A DNA stretch of 64,000 nt from Brassica napus (lineage: Eukaryota; Streptophyta; Magnoliopsida; Brassicales; Brassicaceae), in NCBI RefSeq assembly GCF_020379485.1, contig NC_063452.1:28526770-28590769 (forward strand), given 5' to 3'. The notes below the pieces were generated by a model, which was given only the letters and a program-made list of their open reading frames with translations, was not told the origin of the DNA and did not search any database. This document shows, in pieces, positions 51,409-64,000 of the stretch. The translations under genes were made by a program, and so were the position numbers. Within the stretch, counting starts at the first letter, position 1. Each line of letters begins with the position of its first letter.

Positions 51409-52540
51409 AAGTGCCGGTCCGGACTTTACTGGCACCTAAAGCGGATTAAAGAAACGATGCCCCAGAAATTTTACCAAAACTTTTATATAACAAAAATGTA
51501 CCAAATATTATGAATATATAAGTTATTATCCAAAAAAATATAAAATCGTTTATGAAACATAGTTAAACTTAGTTATTTTTTAAGAAGTTAAACTTAAAAA
51601 ATTATTTATGCAGAAATAAGTTTAATCGGAATTATCAAACGACAAACTATTCAATATAACATTTGAGGTGATTTGACTTTTAATGGAGTTTTAGATGATT
51701 TTAATAAGTTGCAGAGATTTAGGTGATTTTTGTTAAACTACTCTAGAGTATAATCTAAAACCATGGGATTTGAGTTTTAATTTTTTTAACTAAGAAACTC
51801 CACCCAAACACCCTAAAATCACCTGAAAACTTTAAAACTTCACAACTTAAAATGTTTTCAATAACAGTGGATTTTAGAGTACTTTACGAAATGTTAAGTT
51901 CAATAACAGTGGATTTTAAATGAGTTTTTAAAATTCATATTTGAATAACAGTGGATTTGTCATTTTAATACAAATCACCTAAAACTCTCAGTTGAGTACA
52001 CCCCCCCCTAAGTGTTTAGAAAACAATCTATCCTTTTAAAAATAAATCTAGCATCTTTACTGCCTTTGTAATTGTATCTGACAACATTTTATTGTTCTAG
52101 TTCTATGTTCAATCACAATGAAACGTTATGAGCTGTAATTGAAAAAGAAGTAGAAAAGAAAAATAGCAAGAAGATAAATTGTCTTCTATAAATAAAGCAA
52201 AAAGGAGGTTTTGTTTGATAATTTTTTTAATCTAATAACATATCAGTAAATACGAAACGCATAATAAAGGAAACTAGGAATCTCAGAGTTACTAAAATCC
52301 TCCGTATCTTTCAATGAATCGAATATTTATTTGTTATTATCATCAGAAAATGAAAATTGTTATAAAAAAGGGAAGAGGTTAGTCGGGTGGGGGTAGAATC
52401 GAATCCGAGACATCAAGTTATAATCTAGAGCACAAACCAATAGACTAAAGTAATATTTTGTAAATTTGCGCCCCTAATTGTTAATAATCTTTGGTGCCTA
52501 CAGCCCATGTTTTATGGACTTGAGCCCAGAGCCGGCCCTG
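51409..52540. mobile_element. hAT-type element with perfect 8-bp TSD
   Basis: GTGGCAAC flanks both ends (51,401-51,408 and 52,541-52,548). Termini are AAGTGCCGGTCCGGAC on the left and (inverted) CAGGGCCGGCTCTGGGC on the right; both sides carry GGCACC(A/T)AAAG a little further in. The core is AT-rich without a transposase. The duplicated GTGGCAAC corresponds to the terminal TGTGGGAACC of the Gypsy LTR family, so the element landed in the first bases of an LTR remnant. Confidence 0.85.
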
Positions 52541-53240
52541 GTGGCAACCGAAATTCGCGCTGTCGATTTTAGTGAACGGAAGAAAGCAAAGAAAACTCTA
52601 CTTTCCTTGAGGTCTGGATTCTCTGGGAGAGACGATGACAAAAAATCAAATAAACGCAGAAAATATGAAAAGACAACAAAACAAATTTATAGAAAAAATA
52701 GATCGTTATTTCGAATTCGCGTATGAGCGTTCCATAGACAAAAATGTACATGAGGCTTGTCTGGAAACGTGATTACAAAGAAAATAGAATAACACATGCA
52801 GTAAAACCTAACTAAGTTCGCTAGCATAACCACCTATGTCGAGAAAAACCTATGCGAGCCGCAACTCTCTTAACAATAGACGAAAAAGATGAACAAAGGT
52901 TTTAAAGATTTCGGTATGGACCTTATGAAAGGCTGACTATATACTCATACGAGGATCAAGCCAAACGTAGTTCAATTTGCAGAGTTTGAACAAGAGATTG
53001 AACTGCCTTTGCGAGTTCGTCTAGTAATCAAGTGCAAGACATAGAAACCGAACTTGTCGAGAATAAAGACTAAGGTTTCTACGTGAAGAGTGTTCTAAGA
53101 GCTAAAAAATCTTTTGGTTCTCCTTGCCTTGGCTCTCCTTATATATGCCTCCAAAGTCGGCCATCTTTCATTATTTCGAATTTATCTCTTTGCGGGAAGT
53201 TTTCCTTATCTTCTTAAGATTCATGTTTAATAAGGTTCAT
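52541..53240 (-). repeat. Gypsy LTR remnant, minus orientation
   Basis: Begins GTGGCAACCGAAATTCGCGCTGTCG and includes TTTCGAATTCGCGTATGAGCG and CTCCTTATATATGCCTCCAA. Each matches, in order, the inverse LTR that starts at 62,861 (GGAACCGAAATTCGCACTGT, CGAATTTGCGTATGAGCG, CTCCTTATATACTAGCTCCAA). Diverged and partial. Confidence 0.78.
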
Positions 53241-53269
53241 AAGGTTCAGTCCGAAATCAATCAAAAACA

Positions 53270-53594
53270 TTTTCTGTATTTTCTTCATCTTTTTTTATCG
53301 AGCTGCGAGTCAACTAGGTTTGAGCTTTTAGGCCGCTAGAACTAGGTAACTCGCTGACAGCCTTTGCGGCCAAAGCTTTTGTGATCTCTTGTAATGATCG
53401 CAACGCTCTCACGCGGACTCGAAATAAGATCTACTGTTTTCTCTAAACTCGTTTGTTATCTTTTCAAGATTTCCGCATATATTTGGTCACTTGCCGTTGG
53501 CTCTCGCAGAGATCCGGGACCTCTGGGAAATTAGGGTTTTCCTATTTTCCTAATTTAAACGTAAATCGACAGTGCGAATTTCGGTTCCCACAAA
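53270..53594 (+). repeat. Gypsy LTR remnant, plus orientation
   Basis: GAGCTGCGAGTCAACTAGG, GGGACCTCTGGGAAATTAGG and TCGACAGTGCGAATTTCGGT (to TTCCCACA at about 53,591) match the last ~310 bp of the LTR ending at 61,026. It adjoins the oppositely oriented remnant, so the two form an inverted pair. Confidence 0.78.
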
Positions 53595-53824
53595 TTAAAC
53601 TCCTGCAGGTCATAATTACCATTACGACCGGTAAATCTTTAGTTTAGGGGTTTCTACATTAAGTAAACATAATTAAGGGATTTTACCATTAAAATCTAAA
53701 TTCAAAATTTTATAATATTATCTAAAAATTAGTAACTTCAATTTTTTAAATTAGCATTTTTAATTTTTTTTGTAAATATATGAGTTGATGTGTTTTTAAC
53801 ATCAACATTATATATGTATAAATT

Positions 53825-53985
53825 CCTCTCTACCCTCTTTGGAGCAGGATGTGGACTTCTCCACAGAATGTTGGCAATAGGCTTCATCTTATCATTTTCA
53901 CAACATCCTCTCTACTCTCTTTGGAGCAGGCTGTGGACTTCTCCACACAATGTTGGCAATCGGCTTCATCTTATCATTCTCTTGT
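53825..53985 (+). repeat. 82-bp tandem duplication
   Basis: CCTCTCTACCCTCTTTGGAGCAGG... at 53,825 is repeated at 53,907 with few changes (CCTCTCTACTCTCTTTGGAG), through TGTTGGCAATAGGCTTCATC. Confidence 0.88.
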
Positions 53986-54226
53986 AATGATAAGGAAGAA
54001 ACATGATATGAGCTTTGACTCCTCAGGTTGCTCATTTGAATCCCTACCGCAAGCTTGAATTGAGTATAGGTTCAAGCTTGAAATGAGCCTTAATGAACTT
54101 CAAGACCAGGAGCACACCACCCTAACAGCTGCGCTTAAATCACTGATCCACCCTTTTGCCTTCAGCTTCAAGTACCCTCAGATCACCGGCCTTCCTCATG
54201 ACTTAGGTGGTGATCTTCTTCTTCTT

Positions 54227-54452
54227 GTGTGTCTTTAACCAGGAGCTCAACAACCTCGTGGCCTGCGCTTCTTAAACCGGCTTCTACACACAAGCACCTT
54301 CCCATTGCTCCACACAATGGATCAAGTCTTCCTCTTGTGTGTCTTGAACCAGGAGCTCAACAACCTCGTGGCCTGCGCTTCTTAAACCGGCTTCTACACA
54401 CAAGTATCTTCCCATTGCTCCACACAATGGATCAAGTCTTCCTCTTGTCTTG
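54227..54452 (+). repeat. 110-bp tandem duplication
   Basis: AGGAGCTCAACAACCTCGTGG begins at 54,241 and again at 54,351, with nearly identical sequence through GATCAAGTCTTCCTCTTGT in both copies. Confidence 0.9.
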
Positions 54453-57400
54453 GATAGGTGGTGAGCAAAGAACACTTTTTGTGAACCTGAAACACCACTC
54501 AAACTCCAGCAAAGATAAGACACAAGAGTATTGGGATCAATCCTTGATTAATCATCAAGTTTGATTCCCAATCTCACAAGCATTGCAACATATTAAACAA
54601 GTTATTTTCAAGTTTTATCTTTGCAAGCAACCTCTCTAAGCACAAGCACTTTCTTTTCCAGATTTATGCAAGCTACTTAGGCAATTTTAAAGCTTCTTTA
54701 CTCAGCAATTAAGACATGAATCTAATGCTTCAATGTAAGATAGCCACAAGACTATATGCAACAGATTTCAATTCGGTTTCAATCCATGTATGCAAGCAGA
54801 CTCAATCAATCACAACAAGCATCATTATGAACTGGAGCTAAGCATATTAACATATCTAGTAATCCTAGTGATACACTAAAAATGAATCCTTGCTACTGTC
54901 AAGTTAACAGTGGTAATTGTAATATTTGAGATTTAATCCAGAAGACCAGTTTACTCTTTACTCTTATGAGTTCAATAATAAGCTGAGAAACAAGTGGGGT
55001 TTTGAGAATTAATTGTGACGCAAGTAACTAGAATACCTAGATGGTTCAAATTCGATTTAAATGAAGCCGGCTTAGTGTTATTAATCGGGTGTCAATGCAA
55101 AACTGAACAACTATTCAAGTGCAATGAGGTGCAGTCTAGAACTCAGATCACTCGGCTAGAACAATCCACTATCGTGGTCTTGCTCCCTTTGCAGATCGGT
55201 CTTGAATCCTAAGTTCTCACTTGGAACAAGACGCGATAACAAGCCTTAGAGACAAGATCTGATTAGTTCACTTAATATCCTAATATCTACTTTCGCTGAT
55301 TAGGGATACAAAGCTCATTCAATATATGTCAATTTATCTCCTAAGCGGTTAGCTAGGTGATTAAATCAGAAATCGAACATTAAGTGATCAATTCAATGTA
55401 AGCAGTAAGAATAATATGAATGAAGAACAATTAAGATCACTTATTTGTGTTCAGTTCATGCGGCTAACACCCTACAACCCTAAGCAAGCTTAGCCTACTA
55501 CTCAATCATAAAGCAGGATGACATAGACATGGTTTCTGAATAATACTGCATATAAAATAAAGTAGAAAGACAAGGGTTCAGGATGATCTTCTCGTAAGGA
55601 TGAAGCCTTCTCCCTTACAAGTTGCTTAATCCAAAGTAAAATAGTTCTCGGTCTATTGCAAAACTAGCGTAGGCCTTTTTATATGGAGGTGCTGGTGGTA
55701 AAGAGATAAGAGAGAGTGGAATCTATGGCAAACTTCCGGAATAAGAAGTTTCCTTAATGATCGGGAACAGTCAGACGCTTGTTCTCTTCGGGAACAACCT
55801 TCGAGTTGTTCTAGATGGCTGTTCCGCATCGAATCCTTCAAAACGACATCTGACTTCCTGAATCTCTCTTCTTTGCTCTTTCACCTGCTCCAAACCTGGA
55901 ATGATATCAATTAAACACGAATTAGGACTGAGAATTAACTCAAAGCACGCATATAATGGTATTAAAAACACCATATATCAATTCCCCCAGACTTAGATCC
56001 TTGTTTGTCCTCGAACAAGCCCAAGCCTCAAGAACAGGGAGAAAGGTTTGAAAGAGTGGGAACTCGCTTTTCCTGAATAACCATGCTCTTACCACACATC
56101 TCTGAACCATACAAGCTGTAGACTTAGACCGCACACCCTTACCAGAACACCCACGATCGCTGTTCGAGAATCAGCTCCATACTCTCTATCTCATACCTGA
56201 AAAGGTCACACTATCGAGACAAAACTCCTTAAACATCAATTAAGAACAGCGTGAGCTTCTCTTTACAGGCACTATTCAGGGTAGACGGGTTGATAAGGAA
56301 CAAGCTGTTTCATGGTGGAGCTGAGAGTGTTTTGGGGGTACCGTATTTGAGTGTATGCAGGATATCGCGCAAAATAGCAAGAGAGGACGAATCTATTGAT
56401 GTCCACAACCCTTACTCATTTTTGCTTCACGGATTTGGTTGTTCTCCACTTCGGGTCAATCATATGACTGTTCTCCAGCTCTTGACTTCTTTTCTTATTC
56501 CTCAAAAATCGGTACCAACTCCTTGCTCAACCCTTCCCAGTGGCGTGTATCTTCCGAAGTTACCTTCCCCGTCCCCATCATAAAATAAATAAAAGCATAC
56601 TGTATATATATAATTTTTTTTTTTTTTGAATAATATTGATGGGGTTTCGAGGGAAAGGTATCGGGGTGAATGTTTTGCAGCCACTGGTGGTCTATCCTTT
56701 TGTTTCCCACGGGTCGCCATTGTTCCTCTGGTCAGATCATGCACCCGTGATTGTTCTTCTTATTAGGGCTTGATCTTGTCAACTGTTCTCATTATGCTCG
56801 CTCTCTCTTCTCTGAATGTAAGGCATTAACGAGTAAGGGGTTGTGTCAATCCTATCCTCTCTGACCTTTTTGCACATATCTGCACATATGACACTGAAAA
56901 ACAGAGTGCATGAGGGTGAAAATAAAGGCTTAGGTACAAGGTTGGAACTAGCTAAAGATGAGCTAGCCACTCAGGATCAACAAGATTGGTAAAAAGAATA
57001 AGAAGCCCTGAGCGGGGGTCTCGTTTCCCTGATCTAGTGCCCATAACAAGAAGAATTTCAGTCAGGATTAGGTTCAAGTTAGGCGGAGTTGAGTCTACCC
57101 AGTGTAACCTGATCGGATGAGAGCTTCTGGAGAATCAAATGAGATAAGTCAGAGGGTGTTCCAGGTCCAAGTGTGGGTCTTTCGTTACTGGTAAGGTCAC
57201 TGGATAAGAATTTTAGAGCACGAGGTGGTTAAGAGAATATATCACAAGGTCGTAATTCCCACAAGAGTTTTAGCTGACTCGATTCTAAACTGACTCAATA
57301 AAACATCCAAATGACATAAGGACTGACTCAAAAACATAGAAATAAAGTTTCAGCACACAATGCTTCCCCCAGACTTAATTTACACCATCCCTGGTGTGAA

Positions 57401-57545
57401 ATGAATCTGAGGTCAGCATAAAATCAACACAAGGCATAAAAATAAAACATAAAAATAAAGAGTTCAGATGGATAGAACAATGGATAGAGAATAGTCCTCG
57501 CGGACTCAGTCGGACTCGCTGCTCTCGACTGGATCAAACGAACGT

Positions 57546-58928
57546 CTATTGCGCGAGCGATGAACCTCCTCGGTCGAAGTGCGATCGTGGAGTCTGCTCT
57601 GCTGAAGGCTGTCGCTGGTTACTTCCGCCAATGCAGCCTCCAGTGATGAGATGGAGGATCCTCCGCATGAGGCTGTTGTTCTTCCGCTGCGAGTCAACCA
57701 TCCAGCGTCGGTAAGCCTGATCATCGGTCACATCAGCCAGCTCTCCGAGGTCGTATGACGGTTCAGCTTCTGGGGTGATGTCCACAACATCTTCCATGTC
57801 CGCGTCAGGTGCTGCAGCACGTGGATCAGTGCAAAGGAGTTCAGGTGGAGGGAGGAAACGTATGTTGTTGAACACGTTGAACCTGGTGATCTCGGGGTGA
57901 GGCAGTTTGGTGAACAGCTGGGTACCGGCCTTATCAAAGAAGCTGTAGGTCTCTTCATCACGCATGATATGGCATGCCATAAGGTAGTTGATGTCAAGGT
58001 ACTGAACCTCTTTGTTGATGTTGTACTTGCCGAGATCAATGCCGAAATGCTTGAAGAGCGGTGTGAGCAAGCTACTGCTTTTGTACTTCTTGTTCGAACC
58101 GTGCATAAGACATTGGCGCCTCTCGCAGATCATGGTCATGAAGTTGAAACCGGGGTTCGTTTTGACCTTTTGAATTGGAATGCCGGACCCAGAAGCTCGG
58201 ATTTCATCCTCAATACCAGCGTACAGGATTTGCAGCTCCCCGTTGGTGACCTTCGAGGTCAGATCTTTAGCGAACAGGAGGTTTGAGATGATCTTTGCAA
58301 TGACCTGAAGTGTCGGGTTCCTGATCTGCGACTGGTAAGCCTTTTCGGGTGTAAAGTTCCCATTCGCAATGCAATCCCAAAAGGCGTTAGAAGGAGAGAA
58401 CTTTTTTGCCACCGCTACTCCTTTCGGTTCAGTGGCTGTCTCATAGATCTCATTGAGCTTGTCGAGGGACAAGGAACAGTACTCTCCATCGGCCATGAAA
58501 GAAAATGAGCAGTTGGCGTAGGAGGGTGCATTGGAATCCTCGTACATGATCGTGGTGGTGGCGAGCACTTGGCGAGCAAGGTCTGGGTAGAGCTCATGTG
58601 TTGTATAGCACAAAGGAGCTATCCCTATGGCGTGTAGTGTCTCGAACACGTCCTCGTCAATCCCAAGATCAGCCAGAGTCTCCGCGTGGCAGAAACGAGT
58701 GGGTAACATGTCAACCCGGAGGAGGGCGTTGTAACGCGCTGCTGTTCCCTTATCCCATCCCTCGCAGTTGAAGTCCAAGAGCAGTGGGCTGTCGAGATCA
58801 ATCGGTTCACCCTCTTGTTCACGGGGCCATGGGTAGGTCGCGGAGGTTTGCTGTTGTGCTTGCGGGGGTGGCGTACTGCTCGTGCAGGTCGCTCGCGTTC
58901 TCTTGGCCGATTTCTTAGTGTGTGCCAT
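57546..58928 (-). CDS. Athila retrotransposon ORF-1 protein, open
   Basis: Minus-strand frame of about 460 codons from an ATG at 58,928 (MAHTKKSAKRTR). It is preceded by a TTTGCAG acceptor-like sequence; the frame is open a few codons further up. It resembles the Arabidopsis 'ATHILA ORF-1' family: LLRVDMLPTRFCHAETLADL, CYTTHELYPDLARQVLATTT, NPTLQVIAKIISNLLFAKDL, MTMICERRQCLMHG and YLDINYLMACHIMRDEETYS. In Athila (Ty3/Gypsy) this protein lies downstream of pol and is of uncertain function. The Thr/Pro/Gln-rich N-terminus is basic and the C-terminus is polar. There are no stops, unlike nearly all other transposon genes in the window. Neither gag nor pol of Athila is present upstream before the next element. 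Confidence 0.85.
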   Translation of the reverse strand: MAHTKKSAKRTRATCTSSTPPPQAQQQTSATYPWPREQEGEPIDLDSPLLLDFNCEGWDKGTAARYNALLRVDMLPTRFCHAETLADLGIDEDVFETLHAIGIAPLCYTTHELYPDLARQVLATTTIMYEDSNAPSYANCSFSFMADGEYCSLSLDKLNEIYETATEPKGVAVAKKFSPSNAFWDCIANGNFTPEKAYQSQIRNPTLQVIAKIISNLLFAKDLTSKVTNGELQILYAGIEDEIRASGSGIPIQKVKTNPGFNFMTMICERRQCLMHGSNKKYKSSSLLTPLFKHFGIDLGKYNINKEVQYLDINYLMACHIMRDEETYSFFDKAGTQLFTKLPHPEITRFNVFNNIRFLPPPELLCTDPRAAAPDADMEDVVDITPEAEPSYDLGELADVTDDQAYRRWMVDSQRKNNSLMRRILHLITGGCIGGSNQRQPSAEQTPRSHFDRGGSSLAQ

Positions 58929-58929
58929 C

Positions 58930-59640
58930 TGCAAAGCAAACAAAATAAAGCTTTAGTTCTGTTATGCGCACAGAAGAAATGGAATAGAACAATTTCCATC
59001 CCTCCTTATGCAAACCGCAAATTGCCTTGACACAACAACCACCAAATCGAAACTCAACCCAATAACTCCATTCAACTATCCACAAACCGAACAAACAGTC
59101 CTATCAATTGCAAATCGCAAATGTGAAATGAATCATGAGTTCATCTTCTAAATCAACCCTAACAGCAAAAGGGAAAATCGAAATCAAGTAGTTCAAAAAG
59201 AATCGATCTATGAAGCGGTTAGAATGATGAACTTTGCAAACCGAGTTTTGCGATTTGGATGGGGATTGTCGAGCCTCTTACCTGTTGAAAATGGTGAAAT
59301 GGACTGTAAAATCAGAAAGAACTCGAAATTCCAAATGAGTGAGAAGCAAAAACCACTTAAAATGGATGAAGATCGGAGCTTTGGTGGTTGCTTAAAAATC
59401 GCAAGGGTTGGGGAACAGTGTACCGCGGATTGAAAAAGGGAAAGTGGAAGGGTGGAGCCTTAAATAGGCAAAGCCCTAACTGCCCTCCTTTTTTTATTTA
59501 TTTATTTTTTATTTTTGGTCCGGAACACTTACCTGGAACAGGCAATGGGTTGTTCTACCAGAAAAACAGTCCTTTGGTTGTTCTGACTGAAGTGTCCGAT
59601 TTTTTTTTTTCTTGTTTTTGGCCTACAAAATAAATCTGAA
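58930..59640. other. region upstream of the Athila ORF1, non-coding
   Basis: Short frames only (for example at 59,224-59,433). CAAACCGCAAAT/GATTTGCAA-type repeats lie around 59,010-59,260. Nothing recognisable as gag or pol. Confidence 0.35.
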
Positions 59641-59699
59641 AAGAAATAAAATAGACTATAGAAAAAGTCGCAACGTATGTTCCCGAGATAAAGCTTCGT

Positions 59700-61026
59700 T
59701 CGAATTCTATTTAGATCAAACATAAGCCATCGGAAACATACCCAGACCAGCTAGGGATAGGTCCGAGTATGACGATCAGAAAACGGACAAAACAAGCTCG
59801 GTCATTACGCAACTACCGCACATGCACGCTGTCCGGTCGCTACGTAGCGACCGAGCTCGAGCCAAGCTCGGTCGCTTCGTAGCGACCAAGCGTCCGTTCC
59901 GCTCGGTCGCTACGTAGCGACCGAGCTCGAGCCAAGCTCGGTCGCTACTTGGTCGCTACGTAGCGACCAAGCGTCCATCCCGCTCAGTCGCTATGTAGTG
60001 ACCAAGCGTCCATCCCGCTCGGTCGCTACGTAGCGACCGAGCTCGAGCCAAGCTCAGTCTCTACGTAGCGACCGAGATCAAGCCAAGCTCGGTCGCTACG
60101 TAGCGACCGAGCGTCCGTCCGGCTCGGTTGCTACGTAGCGACCGAACTCGAGCCAAGCTCGGTTGCTACGTAGCGACCGAGCGTCCGTTCCGGTCGGTCG
60201 CTACGTAGCGACCGAGCTCTTCCGAAACGTCGATACGACATTAGTCCATGCATTCTCGTCTACCCTTCGATGCTATCTCCCGAAGACCATAGCGAACCCA
60301 TTTCATGTTTCCCGCCATTCTAAGTCATCAATCAAACTTTACGATAAAAACCGCGGAAAGTTCGTTCTTTATCGAAAGAAGCCGTAATAAACGCTTCGAG
60401 TCAGAAGACGGCCCAAAGGGACCTAAGACATGACTCGAGGCCCAAATTATACGATTTCTTAACCAACAACCCGTAAGCTGCATGATGGTTTACGCTTGGT
60501 TCGCAAGGAAAGATAAGTTTCCGCGGATAAATACGGATTTTTGAAGATAATTACGAAGATCAGAAAAAATGGAATATCTTCATTTTTATGCTATGACAGC
60601 TTAAGGGCAGAAGAGGAAAAGCGTAAACCGACATAGGAGCCAGTATATAAGGAGTCCTAGGCGAGAGGCATGGAGGGAGACTTTTTTTGGAGAAAACTTA
60701 GCACTTAGAGCGATTTAGGCATATTTCTGTCTTTGTTATTTCGAGCTGCGACTCAATTAGGTTTAGCCGTCTTAGGGTTGCTAGAACTAGGAATCTCGCC
60801 CACAGCTCTCGAGCCCAGGCTTATACTTGTTGTAATGCTCAAACACGGATTTGGAATAAGATCTAGTTTGCTCTCTTTTTACGATTTTTGTACTTTGTCG
60901 TCGATATCTCGTGTTCTGATTGCTTAGCGTGTGGTATTAACAGATATCCGGGACCTCTGGGAAATTAGGGTTTTCCTAGTTTCCTAATTTAAACGGAAAT
61001 CGACAGTGCGAATTTCGGTTCCCACA
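59700..61026 (+). repeat. 5' LTR of a Ty3/Gypsy retrotransposon, plus orientation
   Basis: Ends TTTCGGTTCCCACA at 61,026, followed by GTTTGGCGCTAGAAGG, a plausible primer-binding site, and then gag. It contains the palindromic tandem array, a TATA-like AGTATATAAGGAGTCC at about 60,642, and the conserved tail matched by the remnant at 53.3-53.6 kb. The left limit is not clear. Confidence 0.72.
59825..60225. repeat. tandem array of a perfect palindrome in the LTR
   Basis: About nine copies of the palindrome GGTCGCTACGTAGCGACC, in units of 35-50 bp with linkers such as GAGCTCGAGCCAAGCTC and AAGCGTCCATCCCGCTC. The centre is TACGTA. GC-rich in an otherwise AT-rich region. Frames across it are artefacts. 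Confidence 0.93.
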
Positions 61027-61096
61027 GTTTGGCGCTAGAAGGAGGGGGGGGGTACGGATCAATCAAACTCTCAACCACATCACGCTCAACCAGACA

Positions 61097-62860
<1,764 letters not shown>

Positions 62861-64000
62861 TGTGGGAACCGAAATTCGCACTGTCGATTTCCGTTTAAAT
62901 AAGGAAACTAGGAAAACCCTAATTTCCCAGAGGACCCGGATATCTGCAAATTACCACACGTCAAGCAATCAGAACACGCGAATAACAACGATAAGAATAG
63001 GAAATCGAAAAAGAGAGCAATGTAGATCTTATTCCGAATTTGCGTATGAGCGTTTACAACAAGGTATAAACCTGGGCTCGAGAGCTGTCGGCGATATTCC
63101 TAGTTCTAGCAACCATAAGACGGCTAAACCTAATTGAGTCGCAGCTCGAAATAACAAAAACGAAAAATTGCCTAAATTACTGTAAGTGCTAAGTTTGCTC
63201 TAAAAAATCCTCTGCCATGCTCCTCACCAAGGACTCCTTATATACTAGCTCCAAGGTCGGTTTACGCTTTTACTCTTCTGCCCTTAAGCCGTCATAGCAT
63301 AAAAATGGAGATATTCCATTTTTCCCGATCTTCCAATTATCTTCAAAACTTCCGTACTTATCCACGGAAACTTGACATTTATCCTTCCTTGTGGACCAAG
63401 CGTAAACCGTGTTGCGGTTTACGGGCTTTTGGTTAAGAAATCGTAGGATGGGCCTCGAGTCGTGTTTTAGATCCCTTTGGGCCGTCTTCCGACTCGACAC
63501 GTTTACTACGAATTCTTTTTGATAAAGAACGAACTTTCCCCGGTTTCTAATCCGCGAAATTTGATCGATGAATTTGAATAGCGGAAAACATGGACTGAGC
63601 TTGCTACGGTCTTCGGGAGATAGCATTCGAAGGTATGACTAGAATGCATGGATTGATGTCGTATCGATGTTCGGAAGGGTTCAATCGCTACATAGCGACT
63701 GAACTTCGGCTCGAGCCCGGTTGCTACGTAGCGACCGAGTGGGACGAACGCTCGGTCGCTACGTAGCGACCGAGATTTGGCTAGATCTTGGTCGCTACGT
63801 AGCGATTGAACCCTTAGTTACGTAGCGGGACGATCGGGACGATCGCTCGGTCGCTACGTAGCGACCAAGCGGGATGAGTGCTCGGTCGCTACGTAGCGAC
63901 CGAGCTTTGGCTCGAGCTCGATCGCTACGTAGCGACCGAGCGGGACGATCACTCGGTCGCTACGTAGCGACTGAGCGGGACGATCGCTCGGTCCCTACGT
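62861..64000 (-). repeat. LTR of a second Gypsy element, minus orientation, running off the window
   Basis: Begins TGTGGGAACCGAAATTCGCA, the exact inverse form of the plus-strand LTR end at 61,026. It continues in inverse order through GACTCAATTAGGT-type (63,125), TATATAAGG-type (63,240) and CGAAGACC-type (63,610) blocks to the palindromic array. It cuts the gag gene, so it belongs to another element inserted in the opposite direction, most of which is outside the window. Confidence 0.82.
63670..64000. repeat. palindrome tandem array in the inverse LTR
   Basis: Repeated GGTCGCTACGTAGCGACC with linkers such as GAGCGGGACGATCGCTC and GAGCTTTGGCTCGAGCTC, at least seven copies up to the window edge. 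Same core as the 59.8-60.2 kb array, with different linkers. Confidence 0.92.

Larger units (their letters stand above)
53640..57480 (-). mobile_element. Athila-type non-coding 3' region / LTR
   Basis: Unlike the neighbouring LTRs, this 3.8 kb has long non-coding character with CCCCCAGACTTA motifs (55,984 and 57,364), CATCCCTGGTGTGAAAT and several tandem duplications. This is the kind of sequence downstream of the Athila ORF1/env-like region and in its LTR. It lies on the 3' side of the minus-strand Athila ORF. No confident genes. A boundary could not be fixed. Confidence 0.45.

Noticed and set aside
59825..60225. possible CRISPR-like direct repeat array
   Set aside because: Regular palindromic repeats with short spacers resemble one, but the genome is a plant, spacers are repeated too, and the array lies inside an LTR.

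Overview
This is plant nuclear DNA. Genes are split by AT-rich GT-AG introns, and the transposon families (CACTA, MULE, hAT, Helitron, Copia, Gypsy/Athila, LINE) are typical of Brassicaceae. The MADS-box gene at the left end matches the Arabidopsis AGL14 family along its whole length. I infer a Brassica or close relative. There are no bacterial genes, CRISPR arrays or recognisable tRNA/rRNA genes.

Layout. 1-5.2 kb: one conserved host gene on the minus strand, a complete seven-exon AGL14-like (SOC1-clade) MADS transcription factor, with its 5' UTR intron and promoter. 5.2-6.1 kb: a 5'-truncated LINE with target-site duplication (TSD), then a Stowaway/mariner-like MITE. 7.6-13 kb: a badly decayed Helitron-derived region on the minus strand, with Rep-like and OB-fold/RPA-like remnants and a tandemly triplicated small exon. 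13.85-14.36 kb: a hAT MITE with an 8-bp TSD. 15.35-29.65 kb: a candidate Helitron carrying an apparently intact nine-exon RPA70-like gene, split by a 9-kb CACTA transposon (19,444-28,427, TSD ATA). The CACTA element has TNPD/TNP2-like and TNPA-like genes, both broken by stops, and a ~440-bp internal tandem array.

29.65-33 kb: a PUX10-like gene fragment on the minus strand and a compact 1,032-bp Helitron. 33.04-37.67 kb: a structurally complete Ty1/Copia element with 130-bp LTRs and TSD TAGGT; its polyprotein is broken by two frameshifts and two stops. 38.4-39.3 kb: a hAT element with TSD GAACTCTA. 40.5-41.9 kb: a Helitron holding another hAT. About 42.5-51.3 kb: a MULE of the Kaonashi type (mudrA transposase plus a Ulp1-like protease gene on the opposite strand) full of palindromic GACGACTTA-type repeats. 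51.4-52.5 kb: a hAT element with a perfect 8-bp TSD, inserted in an LTR remnant. 52.5-53.6 kb: Gypsy LTR fragments in opposite orientations. 53.7-59.6 kb: an Athila-type region with an open ORF1. 59.7 kb to the end: a Gypsy LTR and gag, interrupted by the LTR of a related element in inverse orientation. Both LTRs carry arrays of a perfect palindrome around CGCTACGTAGCG.

Overall, one regulatory gene sits beside a deep stack of nested transposons. Insertion order can be read from boundaries and TSDs: CACTA into Helitron, hAT into Helitron, hAT into LTR, LTR into gag. The best-supported unusual items are the RPA-bearing Helitron/CACTA nest, the triplicated exon, the captured PUX10 fragment, and the two unrelated palindrome-rich arrays.
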